DNA of 64,000 bases from Agelas oroides (lineage: Eukaryota > Porifera > Demospongiae > Agelasida > Agelasidae): the NCBI GenBank assembly GCA_949130485.1, contig OX422184.1, positions 18,895,824 through 18,959,823 on the forward strand, written 5' to 3'. The notes below the pieces were generated by a model. It had not been told where the DNA came from and ran no database searches. It saw nothing but the letters and a program-made list of their open reading frames with translations. A program made the position numbers and the translations under genes. Within the stretch, counting starts at the first letter, position 1. Each line of letters opens with the position of its first letter. This document shows positions 35,058 to 46,639 of the stretch, one piece after another.

Positions 35058-35346
35058 GTTGTGTGTCGAGTGGGGGAGCACCAACACCACTGGCACATCG
35101 ATGTTCAAAATTTCACACATACATAAAGTGTGAAGTTAAAACATAAAGGGAGATGGGGATGGGGCATTTATGGCTTAAATGGAAGGGGCATTTTATGGCT
35201 TAAATGGGTGGGGCATTTATGGCTCAAATGGATGGGGCGGTTAGTTACTGTTTTTGGGAGATATGCTCAAAAAAATACTGGTCTTCAGGGGAGTCACCCT
35301 TTCCGGTCCTCGCATGACCTTTCGGTCCCTTTGAACTCCCGACCCG
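35058..35346. repeat. Left copy of a direct repeat pair (with 37013-37390)
   Basis: Starts GTTGTGTGTCGAGTGGGGGA, runs through AAAATTTCACACATACATAAAG, an expandable GGCATTTATGGCTTAAATGG minisatellite and TTTTTGGGAGATATGCTC, and ends CTTTGAACTCCCGACCCG. The right copy matches throughout but has more minisatellite units. A diverged third copy lies in reverse at about 57290-57470. Confidence 0.9.
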
Positions 35347-35825
35347 TGGCCTACTACAGAAAGGGCGGGACCACTCCCCGCCTAAGGCTTGCTTTGAGTG
35401 AGGAGCCCAGCTCTCAGTTGGCATTCACACAGCTAAGAATATTCTAATTACTTAAGCAAATTGGGGGTAGGGCTAAATGGGTGGAGTTATCATAACACTA
35501 ACTAGGGGGATGGGCGAACCAACGTACCGTCTCTCGCTGTCCGTGTGTCTGGGAGGCTTGTTCGGCGGTAGGCGTTTCTGTACTGAAGACTCTTTTGCTG
35601 GATACTCGGGTCTGTGCTGTGGCGACTTTTTCGCGGTGAGTACTATACTAGTTTGTGTGTGAGATGCGGTCGGGGGGCTTTAAATGGGAGCGTGCTTACC
35701 CTAGTAACGGCATCTTTACGCTAGTTATAGCGTGTGCTTTGCTATAGTAACGGTACGCCTATGGTTATAGTCGGTTCCGTAAGGCTGAGCTATGGCTAGG
35801 GTTGGGCTGGGGCTGTTCGGTGTTA

Positions 35826-36490
35826 TCTTTGAGGCTCACTCGTATTGGCATTACGAGTGTGAGCCTGGCTCTCTCACACTTGACTAACCACTGTGAGGCT
35901 CTCTCACAGTTGCGCTATAGGTCTGAGGCTCACTAGAATTAACATTTCGAGTGTGGGGCTCTCTCACACTTGACTTATCACTGTGAGGCTCACTCACAGT
36001 TACGCTATGTGTCCGAGGCTCACTAAAATTAACATTACTACTGTGAGGCTCACTCACAGTTCCGCTGTGGGTGTGAAGCTCATTCACACTTGAGTTACTA
36101 CTGTGAGGTTCACTCACAGTTACGTTACGAGTGTGAAGCTCATTCACACTTGAGTTACTACTGTGAGGTTCACTCACAGTTACGTTACGGGTGTGAAGCT
36201 CATTCACACTTGAGCTACTACTGTGAGGCTCACTCATTGTTATGTTATGAGTGTGAAGCTCATTCACACTTGAGTTACTACTGTGAGGCTCACTCACAGT
36301 TCCGCTACGTGTGTGAAGCTCATTCACACTTGAGTTACTACTGTGAGGCTCACTCACAGTTCCGCTACGTGTGTGAAGCTCATTCACACTTGAGTTACTA
36401 CTGTGAGGCTCACTCACAGTTACGTTACGAGTGTGAAGCTCATTCACACTTGAGTTACTACTGTTACGTTATGGGTGTGAAGCTCATTCG
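35826..36490. repeat. 60-bp minisatellite built of alternating palindromes
   Basis: About ten 60-bp units. Each consists of two half-units: GTGTGAAGCTCATTCACAC and CTGTGAGGCTCACTCACAG, separated by 11-bp spacers such as TTGAGTTACTA and TTACGTTAC. Both 19-mers are imperfect palindromes around GCTCA. The period is a multiple of three, so long frames open on both strands (minus, NELHTRNVTVSEPHSSNSSV-like; plus, CEAHSHLSYYCEVHSQLRY-like). Neither frame has a start context or a domain. Confidence 0.9.
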
Positions 36491-36893
36491 CATTTTAAAT
36501 TACGAGTGTGAGTGTGTTAGGATAAGGGCTTTATACTTTATGCTTTATACACGTGTATCTATGTGGAGATGGATAAAGACGGGGTCTTTTTGACTACAGC
36601 TGTCCTTCCTCTCGCAATTAAATACACTGTGGTAGTTAAGTGGAGATCCCCTGCGTACGGGGTTGCGGGCCTGGGTGGGTTGACTGTACAAGCACTTTGC
36701 CTGAGTGGATACTCTCACTATCCACCACCTCAGCCTCCGGCTCAATTATCTCTTCACCAAGGGGGTATCCTATGGTTAACTTTGGAAAATGGGAATGGGG
36801 CTGGGGCAAGGAATTATTGTTGGAGAGATATTCCTTCATGCACAGTGAGAAGTCTAGCCTGGTGCCTATTGTCATGCTGTTTAGGTCTAAGGT

Positions 36894-37070
36894 ATGCCTG
36901 AGGTATTATGGCTGTTGGAACACGTGCGTCTTCGGGTGGATCCATTGAAGGATGCTGCGGGTTCCCCATTTGGCAAGGCTGACAGACTTTATCTGTACCT
37001 GCATGTTCAGAAGTTGTGTGTCGAGTGGGGGAGCACCAATACCGATGTTCAAAATTTCACACATACATAA
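36894..37070 (+). other. 58-residue coding-like fragment ending in the right direct repeat
   Basis: The frame MPEVLWLLEHVRLRVDPLKD then continues ...GSPFGKADRLYLYLHVQKL and crosses into the direct repeat at 37013. Its composition (charged helix, LYLYL strand) is protein-like, unlike the neighbouring frames. It may be a remnant of the internal gene of an element bounded by the direct repeats. Family not recognised. Confidence 0.3.
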
Positions 37071-37390
37071 AGTGTGAAGTTAAAACATAAAGGGAGATGG
37101 GGATGGGGCATTTATGGCTTAAATGGATGGGGCATTTTATGGCTTAAATGGGGTTGGCATTTATGGCTTAAATGGGTGTGGCATTTATGACTTAAATGGG
37201 TGGGGCATTTATGACTTAAATGGGTGGGGCATTTATGACTTAAATGGGTGGGGCATTTATGGCTGAAATGGATGGGGCGGTTAGTTACTGTTTTTGGGAG
37301 ATATGCTCAAAAAAATACTGGTCTTCAGGGGAGTACCCTTTCCGGTCCTCGCATGACCACGGGTTTCGGTCCCTTTGAACTCCCGACCCG
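37013..37390. repeat. Right copy of the direct repeat pair, with expanded 24-25-bp minisatellite
   Basis: The same sequence as 35058-35346, but the GGCATTTATGACTTAAATGG unit is expanded to about seven copies (37107-37275). The pair encloses about 1.7 kb. It could be LTR-like, but no primer-binding site, polypurine tract or gag/pol was seen. Confidence 0.85.
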
Positions 37391-38196
37391 ACTAAAAATT
37401 GAGTTTTTTGGCATTATCAGGTAGAGAAAGCAGTTTGGTACAAACTTTTTGTGAATCTTGTGTACAACTTGACATTACCCATCCATCCGTCCACATTACT
37501 CGGAGATCTGGGATTCAAGGTTGTCCTACCTTAAGTGGGTGTATGCAAGCAAAGTTCATGGGACATAAACAGAAAGGACATCCATCCAGATTCCATAAGC
37601 TTCATAAATGCAGCACGTCCATGCACACACACCATTTTCAGCAGGTGGGGGACCAATTTTTGGCATGCCAATTTTGATTCACTCTGACCAATTCTTGCAT
37701 GCCAATTTTTTCCTGACAGAACATGCACTTTTTGTCATTATTTTTAGCAGTTTTCCGACTCTGTGTACCTAGGCTGGCCTAGCTATATTTACACTATGTG
37801 GAACATTCTGTGGGTAATTATCAGCTCCCACTAAGAGCTGCATTCAATTACCAAAGAATGCAACTATAGGGAACCAAATACAACAGTAGCTAGCATATCA
37901 CCACCTTTGAACTAATGTCATACAGGAATATTTCATAAAAGCTGCCAGATGTACATGCTAAAAGAGTAGCTATTTAGAGAGTGTTGTTTGCAGCAAGGCC
38001 AGAGATGTGCTCACATCAGTCATATTTGACACGCCAATGTAGTCAAGCTTCTCCCCCATAACTGGTGCTACAGATGCTAACACAATTGCAATTAGCTACA
38101 CACGACAGAATTGGTATGTGTACATCCGCAAAATTGAGATGAATAGATTTAGGCAGCAATCTTGGCAATATATAGGTGAGTCCTGGAAGCAGTATA

Positions 38197-38909
38197 CAGT
38201 AAAACCTCCGAACAAAGGACACATTGGGGACGGGCCATTTGTCCCTTGTAGAGAGGTTGTCCTCTTCTCGGAGGTTTTCTTTTTAACCTATTGGAAAGTC
38301 CTAAAAGACAAATAACTATATACTTAACTTTTATTATTAAAATGTATTCTGTCCATATACTTTAATTTTGATGGTTGTTTCAATTGAAAGATGGCAAGAG
38401 CAATACTACTTGCATAAAAAAATGTAGAATGATTGCAATTATGACAACAGTAACGAGATAAACACTCGATTGTGCGTAACCGCTCATTTGCGAGTACAGT
38501 TGAAAGGACGATCCGTTATGGGCATTCGGTATACTTCGGGTAGGCGTGGTAATGTGTGCTCGGGCTGTTGAACACGCATTTTCGGACCTCTCCGTTGCTG
38601 TACCACGGCGAGAAAGGCTAGCACGATAAGCAGTAGTGCTAATATGATGCCCGGTCTTTGAATCCAGCGATGGTGGCGCACAATCTTACGAAAGCCGTCG
38701 ATCACTGTCCGTTTTCGGAGGTAATTTTGTATTGGCTAAGGTACGTCTGGGGCTCATCAGTGTCCGTTGTTCGGAGTTGAGAGGTGTCCGCTTCTTGGAG
38801 GTTCGAAATGTATTAGTTCTATGGTAAAATCAATCGGGGGCAAGTGATCTGTCCGCTGTACAGAGGTTGTCCGCTTTTTGGAGGGTCCGTTATTATAGAG
38901 GTTTTACTG
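38197..38909. mobile_element. Pogo/Tigger-type MITE with TA target duplication
   Basis: Ends CAGTAAAACCTCCGAAC and GAGGTTTTACTG, flanked by TA on both sides as for Tc1/mariner/pogo elements. Inside are repeated GTCCGCTT.TTGGAGG and GAGGTTGTCC strings. The 73-residue minus-strand frame at 38484-38705 has a hydrophobic segment but no transposase motif, so this is a 713-bp deletion derivative. Confidence 0.85.
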
Positions 38910-39223
38910 TAGTTAATATGTACATGAACAATTAACAAACCACATCTCCCCCCCCCCCCCAGGCCTAGATGTTATGCAAAGTCACCCACCCACCAACACA
39001 TATACCAGACTTCATCAACTGCACCACATAACAGCTGTAGTGGAGTTCATTTTTACGTATGGTGGAACTAGCTGACTATTAGCTACTAAGTCCATGATTG
39101 ATTGCACATGCAGTAGCAAGAATCAAACATGCAAAGAGCATAGCTACATACACATTGAATATTTCACCCCTGCAAGTAGTAGTTGTAATCCCAGACATAG
39201 AGCAACATGAGCTGCACTGGTGA

Positions 39224-40474
39224 AAGACAAATAAAGCGTCATTGGTTTCAGAGTTTAACCGTATTCGAAGTGAAGCTGGTCAAGATACCATTTCTGATTA
39301 CTCTGCAACGACTTGGCTCAAACAAGAACGTCCAAAGATTGCTATTTATCCGCATCAGGCCGATTATTGTGACTTTTGCTCCAAAGTCAAAAAGGAGATT
39401 CAAGGCCATCAACAGAAAACTAATCGTCTGAAACAAAGTGGTAGTGCTAGAGCTGAAGATATTCAAGCAGCAGAAACTAACAAGGCACAGGCAGAGCTTT
39501 TAGTTTCAAACCATAGAGAAGTAGCACGAGAATCACTGAAATACTACAAAGAAATGAAAATGAGGTGTGCCAGTGATTGGAAGGAGATTCAAGAGCTCCA
39601 AAAATCATCTGATAATTCAGCAAGGCTAGAGGAACTACAGCATAAATTCACACTCATACTAAGTGCTGATTACCAGATGAGCAAGTTGTTGCCGTACTGG
39701 GGCTCAAGCCAACAACCAAGCTCAACTTATTACATGCAAAAGGCCTCCTACGATTTGTTTGGAATTGTTGATCATCGAACAGAAGCAGGGTTTGTTTATC
39801 TGTTCAGTGAATGTATTGGACCCAAAAATACTGACCACACTTTTTCTTACTTACTACACTACTTAAAGAGTAGTGGACATGTCCCTGGATGGATCAAAAG
39901 GGTTCAGGTCTTCTTAGACAATGCTGGATCTACCAACAAGAACAAATTTATGATGGCGTCCATCTACGAGGTAGTACAACAAGGAATTTTGAGTTATTTT
40001 TGAGTATCATTTATGGTGGTAGGACATACCAAGTTTGCCCCAGACCAAATGTTTGCTCAAATAGCCAGAAGTTTCTACTCCTCGGATGTTTTCAATGAGA
40101 AAGATCTGTCTGCAGTTGTTGGCAGACACACCAATGTCATAATGGACAGTGGACGAATTGTTCGCACCTGGCGTGAAGTTGTTAGTGAAAAATATACTAA
40201 CTTACCCGGGATCAGAAACCTTCATGATTTTATAGCTTTGTGTAACCCAGGTTGCAACTCAATTATGAAAGTTAGGGGGAAGTGTTACACAGGTGAACTA
40301 GTGGACACTCCAATGAGAATTGTTGACTCCTCACGTATTGCTTTACCAACTATAAGCCACAGTTATCATGCACAAAGGAAGGTTAAAGAGCTCTCAGAGA
40401 CCAAGAAAACTGATTTAAAACAAATGTATACAAACTTTATACCTAGTGAGCAATGGCATGAGTTACTAAGTTAA
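39224..40474 (+). pseudogene. DUF7869-type transposase-like gene, N-terminally truncated, one in-frame stop
   Basis: A plus-strand frame is open from 39224. It encodes SEFNRIRSEAGQDTISDYSA, a CDFC knuckle in a basic region, a coiled helix, then VFLDNAGSTNKNKFMMAS (putative RNase H-like acidic DN motif). A TGA lies at about 40001-40003. The same frame resumes with FMVVGHTKFAPDQMF, which together with the DN motif is the hallmark of DUF7869 proteins found in cnidarian and sponge mobile elements (family memory). It ends at 40472 with QWHELLS. Only one stop breaks the body, so decay is recent. No terminal repeats were identified. Confidence 0.7.
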
Positions 40475-40649
40475 GCTACTATGAATGTGTAAGCCCAGTT
40501 ATGTTCTTACACTGTGGCCGCTAAGTGTTGTTGGTGCAATGTACTGTAACTTGCTCATTTAATGTTCAATTAAATGTGATAATCTACAAGAGTAACTCTT
40601 CCATATCAGTCACTAATCATAAGCTGCTGTGTGTATATACTAGGAATAC

Positions 40650-42170
40650 GCATGCGCAGAGTATGCCTCGCGCAGAAGAATATCCGGAAATATGCAAGTA
40701 GATATCCGTTGTAACCACGTGTAGCGTGTAGGTGCTAGGTGCTGGAGACGAGATAGAGCGATGAAGATGGCAAAGCGGTCGTCTGAAGAGTTTCAGGAAG
40801 TGAGCGTAGTGTCATGCGAGTATCTGTCAGACTCTTTCTCCTTTGCCTTACTCTCTTCTGATGCAGTGTCCTTTTGTTTCCGTCTTCGCTCTCTAGCACG
40901 ATCACGCTTTGACTGCTTCTGCTCCATTTCGGCTCTCGGACGATCTTTTTCACACGTCGATCGCCTCCTGCTCCCACCAGTACCATGTGGCCCCTGCTCC
41001 GTTTCGGCTCTCGCACGCGCACGATCTTTCGATCGCCTCCTGGTCAGCCAGTACCACGTGGCAAGTAGTCTGGGGACGAGACCACAGAAACCGCGCCCAC
41101 GCAATTAAAGTGTGACGGATATATATATATATATATACATACATACATACAAACGCGAGCTGACTACACTGCACGATTAGTAGCCTCGCGCTAAGGCGCT
41201 CGGCAATAATGTTGTGATACTGCTATTAAATTATTTTGCGATTCTTAGAATAAATCTGCTCTGACCTTACGTATTGCATGCACATGTACGTAATGTACTG
41301 CTCCATGTTCTGTGATGAGCTCTCTAACAAGTTTGTCCTTGCTCCGTGGTCAGAGAAGAAGTAATCTTCACTTGAAGGTCTGTGAGCTTTTGGTAGACTG
41401 TTTACAGAATCCTGATTGCTGTCCCAAAAACCTGTCATTGTTAGCGGCACACAAAATACATGCAATAAAATGAGCACAACATAGGGTGTAGCCTGTTTTA
41501 GCATAATAGCTGGAGTTGTTATTGTTAATATCGGCACACAGAATATTAGCATAACATATAGGTATAGTCTGTTTTAGCTTAACCATGCAATCTAAAAAGT
41601 CAGTGACGTGTTGTGACTAAGATCACATGCAGGATGTTTTTTGAGTTTGGAAAATAATTACAATGGAAAATCACGGTAAGTGAGTTATTGTACAATGACA
41701 ACCTTCCAAATGCTATAGGGTGTGGCTTGTGACTAGTCTTGGTCCCAGACCAAAAACCAACCTCAGCATAGATCACTTCACTGAATAAAGTCAGAGGACG
41801 AGACTAACTAAAGTTGTGATTTGAACCATCCAGACTTCACTGCTCAAACAGACATAAGAATAATGACAGTTTGGCCCACATTGGTCACAATGGTCCTGAT
41901 TAGAGTGAAGGAAGTTGACATGGGAGTACTGTGGTTTTAGGGGGTTCTGAGCGATATAGTCTTACACATACTTATGTGGTTATGGTTATGGTTATGAATA
42001 AACTACATGCTGAGCTCATGAGATGTTGGTTTACATACCTGTGTGCTGCTCTGCATTAAATGTGGAGTCCACTTCCATGTCTGCAGATGCAGTAAAACTC
42101 GCACTTTCCTCCTCTCCTAGACCCATTCTGTGAGCCTGTGTATGTAAAGGTGTATCACACAAGTAACGAT
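40650..42170. other. Interval without assignable gene
   Basis: 40740-41110 is GC-rich with overlapping frames on both strands. It contains a duplicated module (GCTCC.TTTCGGCTCTCG, CGATC..TCCTG.T..CCAGTACCA). The minus frame is Arg/Glu-rich but looks like a by-product of this repeat. A (TA)n/(CATA)n run lies at about 41120-41152. No exon is supported to 42170. Confidence 0.5.
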
Positions 42171-42171
42171 C

Positions 42172-42234
42172 TAGCCTCATACCCAGGCCATGTACCTTTT
42201 CGACTTTTTCCTATGCGGCCTGAGTATGAAGCTA
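42172..42234. mobile_element. TAGCCTCGTTCCC-family mini-palindrome with 9-bp target duplication
   Basis: Begins TAGCCTCATACCCAGGCC and ends GGCCTGAGTATGAAGCTA; 63 bp in all. Flanks GTAACGATC (42163-42171) and GCAATGATC (42235-42243) match at 7 of 9 bases, as an aged 9-bp target duplication would. Confidence 0.75.
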
Positions 42235-42350
42235 GCAATGATCAAATTTCTAGGGTCACTTTCAATTTCAGCACAAGCATTGTTTGATTTGTTTCTCAGC
42301 GAGTCAGATAACAGTAGCCTTGCTCCCACATCCTCACTCCCCACCCATTA

Positions 42351-43633
42351 TAGGGTTACCAATGTGAAAACTCAACCTCCGGATTTCGAACAACTTACAC
42401 CACACGCATGAAGAGCTCACTGATGCTTAAACAATCGCACACTGAAACTTCACCCCCAAGCGTATATTGCGTGTGAACTCCACCGAAACTCATTTACGTG
42501 GCTAAGGGGTTAAAGTACAGGTCGTATCAATATTCATAATACCAAAATTGAGTCTCAGAGGTTGCTTTACAATGGCAGTGGAGCATTTTCTTTCTTGTAT
42601 AGGTGAGTAAGAAATTGCTGGAACTCTGAGAATTAGCATTTATTGCAGGTAAGTAGTTAGAATGAAACAATCCCTCCTAGTTCATTTTTGTGAGGCTTGG
42701 TCCAAATAATATATAAAACAAGTTTGGTAGTGATTGAAGGTTCTTTGCCATCTGGCTAAAAATACAAATGTGACGTGTCTGGATGAGGCAAAGCAATTCA
42801 GGAGAACCTTTTAAAGCTTATATGAGTAACTAGTTTTGGGTACAGTTAAATTCATCATTTAATTCTGAATAGAACAGTTTTTGTAGCATCTAAATTGGTG
42901 AAGTAACAGTGAAGATATTTATTTTTGAAGAATTTTTGGAATTAACTACACCAGTTTGGCAACTTTCCAAGATAAAATTCTCATAAGTGGTTGATTACAA
43001 ATAAAAAATGATATCTCCACTTCTACAGCACCGATTTGGACAAAACAAAGACCATTACATTCCAAATTGAATGACAAATGTAGCTGTGCTCAAGAATTGC
43101 AACTTAGCAAAGACTGAAAAGCTATCACTAACCTCACCCATGCCAATGTCACAGTTTCAATGATGTTAGCCAGACGGCAAAGAACCTTCAATCACTACCA
43201 AACTTTGTTTATATGTTATTTGGACTAAGCCTCACAAAACTGAACTAGGAGGGATTGCTTCGTTCTAACTGCTTACCTGTAATAAGTGCTAATTCTCAGA
43301 GTTCCAGCAATTTCTTACTCACCTACAAGAAAGAAAAAGCTCCACTGCCTTTGCACAACGGCCTCTGAGACTCAAGTTTGCAAATTTGAAACTCCTACAC
43401 TCAAGCAAGGTTTTGGTGAAACTAGAGTGCTAATTTGCATTACATCATCATGGTGATACCACCCGTACTTTAACCTCATAGTCACGAAAATGAGTTTCAG
43501 TGCCGTTCGCACGCAATATACGCTTGGGGGTGAAGTTTTAGTGTGCGATTATTTAAGCATCAGTGAGCTCTTCAGGTGTGTGGTGTAAGTTGTTCGAAAT
43601 CCGGAGGTCGATTTTTCACTTTGGCAACCCTAC
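42351..43633. mobile_element. 1.28-kb foldback with ~400-bp imperfect arms
   Basis: The left arm, from TAGGGTTACCAATGTG, recurs in reverse on the right as CACTTTGGCAACCCTA. Matching landmarks include GAAGAGCTCACTGATGCTTA, CCCCCAAGCGTATATTGCG, GAGTAAGAAATTGCTGGAAC, GGGATTG/CAATCCC and GAAGGTTCTTTGCC. The arms have drifted by substitutions and small indels. The interior (42760-43170) is non-coding. A transcript would form a long double-stranded RNA. Confidence 0.85.
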
Positions 43634-43639
43634 CCATTA

Positions 43640-45505
43640 CTTGCAAGTTATACAGTAAGCTGGGTGTGGGTCTGTCCATGTATGTTACGATGAGTTTGTG
43701 GTTGAAACCAATATGCATATATAGCTATGCACACGTTCATCCCTTGCTCATGCTTGCCCCTTCAATGTCCTGCAGTCTGGAGCATACCATAATATTAGTG
43801 TGCTGCTCAACTGTTGGCTTGTAGACTACATGCAAGCAACAGGCTACGAATGACATGTACATGTGCAGATAGTTCTTAACATCTGTTTCTGGAGTAAAAT
43901 ATACTTTTAAATTAGCACATTTTTACTATGGTATGCTTAGATTCTCATGAATAACTTGCTGTGATCTGTCTGAAGGTGGGAAGTTTTAAACACCTGACTT
44001 AGAGCAAGTGCGAGCAATTTAGTGACTAAAAATACACATCTTTTCATGTTTTGTCTAAGTCAGTTAGACACATGTCATTGAGATTTCCTTCATTGTGGCA
44101 ATCTTAGCTGTATGCAGTTGCAAAAACCTCCTTTACCAACAGTGTCTACACTGAGTCACAGTACACCATTCATCTGCACAGACTCACCTTTCCTCTCCCT
44201 CTGTTGTCTGCTGTGTCCTCTGCTGATTTTGTCCAATTAGCACTTCTAGAGCTCTGTTCCTGCTCAATTTGAGAATGGACATGTGTCATGCCCAGTCACA
44301 TTTTGTATTGTGCATTGTGCATTCACCACACTGCATTGATAAGACCACTATTTGTTGCACAACAAGTTGCTGTGTGATACACTTTTATATTAGTGCTTCC
44401 CAGCTGCTGCAAATGTCATTTGTTTATTTAGCAACATCGGCCATGTCTCCAACTTGGGAAAGTGTGATCATTGTGGAGTAATAATGTACTGCAAAAATGC
44501 CTTTATCAATTTACTTCGCGTAGGGACTCCTTCGAAGGAGTGCTTTTTGAGATACGTGCCTGTGAGAGTAGGAAGAATAAAGGAGTAACGTTCTGAATTG
44601 GACTGAATGGAATGCTTGCTCGATCGCGAGTGGATGTATTGGAAACTTACTGTAGTGAAAAACAAGCATGCACATTATCCATGATCAGTAACTATGTACA
44701 TGAACCTACATGTACGTACATATACCTACATGTACGTACATGTACGTACATGTACCTACATGTATGTACATGTACATATGCCAGTAGTTATTGTACTAGC
44801 CTCGTTTCTGTTGCTTGCAGTACAGAAAACAGGAGAGGGCCATACTGTACGTAAGTGACGGACGCTGGGCAGGGGACTGGGAACATGGCTAATTGTACAA
44901 GCATGAGGGCAATGTCGGATATCGCCTGAGACCTGAGTACCATAATTAATTTGTGGAAATGAACTCGTTCAGATTTTAACTTTTGGCAGTTCTCCGTCTC
45001 TTGTTTTCGTAGTACAGTTACAAATAATTTAGTATAGCACAATTCTAAGCTTAGCAAGATTTCACTGCCAAAATTAACGTTAGAGGTCTAGTAGACTCTC
45101 ACTAATCCAAACACCCAAAATAATGACATTCATGGCTATTTTGCTGTGTATTAAATAGAAACTGCAATGAACTTGCAACTACTTCCATTCAACACATATT
45201 ATTTTACTGGTCTGAATATTTATACGTTAACTATTGGTACAAGACTGTTTGGATTAGTGAGGGGCTACTGTACTGTGTCTATAGACTACACTAGATATCA
45301 CAGGGCTGCCCACTCATATCTCACATATATACAGTGCCTCTGATGTAATACCGGCCGGGGTGGGGGGTGGGGGAGGGGTAGATACAAATGACTTTGCTTG
45401 GTATGGTGTGAAGTGCTACTTTGATCTACACACACAATTAGCCACACAAACAAGTACATTTGAAAGTGTGTACCTGTAGCTTCATACAATGTAGCTATGT
45501 ACTTG
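43640..45505. other. Gene-free interval with ACATGTACGT microsatellite
   Basis: No exon is supported. The notable feature is about 44697-44780, a run of ACATGTACGTACATGTACCT type in which each unit is self-complementary. The rest is unique-looking AT-rich DNA. Confidence 0.55.
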
Positions 45506-45509
45506 TGTC

Positions 45510-45735
45510 AAGAGTGCATTAGAATGGGCGGCTAGATGAAGAGTGTGTAACTCCAATAGAAGGCCGTAGTCCGGTCAAAATTATTGAACCGTACTAAAAA
45601 CAAAACACCCGGCACGTGCTTACCAACATGTCTACGTGCAGCTGCACATACGTGTTACTATTTTTAGTACCAACCAGTTGGAATTTTACATAGTTACACG
45701 CTCTTCCTCTAGCCGCCTGGTTCTTATGTGCTCTT
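45510..45735. mobile_element. 226-bp foldback MITE, AAGAGNGCATNAGAA family, copy 1
   Basis: Ends AAGAGTGCATTAGAATGGGC and its diverged complement, terminating CTTATGTGCTCTT. Conserved inside are GTGTGTAACTCCAATAGAAG, GGTCAAAATTATTGAACCG and TACTAAAAA. The second copy is at 59907-60152. Confidence 0.8.
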
Positions 45736-45757
45736 TGTCAGAAAGATGTGCTCTTGT

Positions 45758-45807
45758 TGTGTATACAATTTGTACAGACATCTACATCTGTACAAATTGT
45801 ATACACA
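45758..45807. repeat. Perfect 21-bp-arm hairpin
   Basis: TGTGTATACAATTTGTACAG(A) is followed by an 8-base loop (CATCTACA) and the exact complement. It lies 23 bp beyond a foldback MITE. Confidence 0.9.
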
Positions 45808-46254
45808 AGTACATGATATCATGTGCGCACCATAGTGCTTTTCATTCTTGCACTAAAATATTCTTTTTGAAGCAGGGGCGGATCTACCAAGAAGAACAGG
45901 GTTGGAATGAAAGGAATGAAGTTGGAGAAGCACCTTATTTTTGCACATTTCATGCTGAAAGTGGAAGAATGTTAATAGAGGAATGGCTCTCGTGGCAATT
46001 CCCTGTGTTTAGAACTTCAACTGAAGTAACCTATCACTTCTACATCCATGGACTGGCAGCTACTTTTGGATTATCACTGTGCCGATTTTCAAGTGCTTCA
46101 GGGGGCGGGACAACAGTGAACATTAGCGACTTGCCAAAGGGAGGGGGTGCTCTAGGCCCTATCTTAGCCTGATCTGCAACTGGTCAGAAGTCATGTTCAT
46201 TTTCCTTTTGAGAGACTCCTGATCTCTAGCATTTGCAGCTGATGTATCACAGAT

Positions 46255-46341
46255 TAGCCTTGTTCCCAGGCCTTCCCCGGCTTCAGTTTTTGATCACTTG
46301 CAGTATGTAAAACTGGAGCCGGAGACCTGGGGACGAGGTTA
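46255..46341. mobile_element. TAGCCTCGTTCCC-family mini-palindrome with 9-bp target duplication
   Basis: 87 bp from TAGCCTTGTTCCCAGGCC to GGGGACGAGGTTA. Flanks ATCACAGAT (46246-46254) and ATCACAGTC (46342-46350) agree at 7 of 9 positions. Confidence 0.75.
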
Positions 46342-46639
46342 ATCACAGTCGGACAGGTTATCTCGTCTCTGTTTTGAATAAATTAGTTTCTAACCCCCCC
46401 ACCCTCCTCCCTCAACACTCACTCGTGCACTCATTCCTCGGCAGCAGTAGATCCAACTGGAGGAGTATGCTGTGGAGAGCCTGTACACACTCAGAAGATG
46501 CAAAACCGTCTTACTACCTACGTACCAGTATAATACCCTTTCAATTAACAGTAATCCAATATACTCATGCATCTACACTTATGTGATACGCCAAACGTGC
46601 ATGAGATAGCATTCCCCATCTCCCGGTTACCCTAACAGC

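Noticed and set aside
35826-36490. CRISPR array
   Set aside because: The spacers are short (11 bp) and not unique, two repeat types alternate, and the DNA is animal. It is a minisatellite.
35884-36593. Long repetitive frames on both strands (NELHTRN.../CEAHSHLS...)
   Set aside because: They follow from a 60-bp repeat whose period is a multiple of three. Both strands are open at once and no domain or splice context exists.
35058-37390. Standard LTR retrotransposon
   Set aside because: Direct repeats are present, but I see no primer-binding site, polypurine tract, gag, protease, RT or integrase between them.
38484-38705. Small membrane protein in the pogo-type MITE
   Set aside because: The hydrophobic stretch lies in repeated MITE sequence between TA-flanked ends; no independent support.
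40761-41108. Arg/Glu-rich SR-like protein (minus) and Ser-rich frame (plus)
   Set aside because: Overlapping frames on both strands in a GC-rich duplicated module; likely compositional. No splice sites or conserved domain.
45885-46172. Coding exon starting GRIYQEEQGWNERNE
   Set aside because: The sequence begins with CAGGGGCGGATCTA, a hAT-like end, and the frame drifts into repeat-like DNA. Left unassigned.
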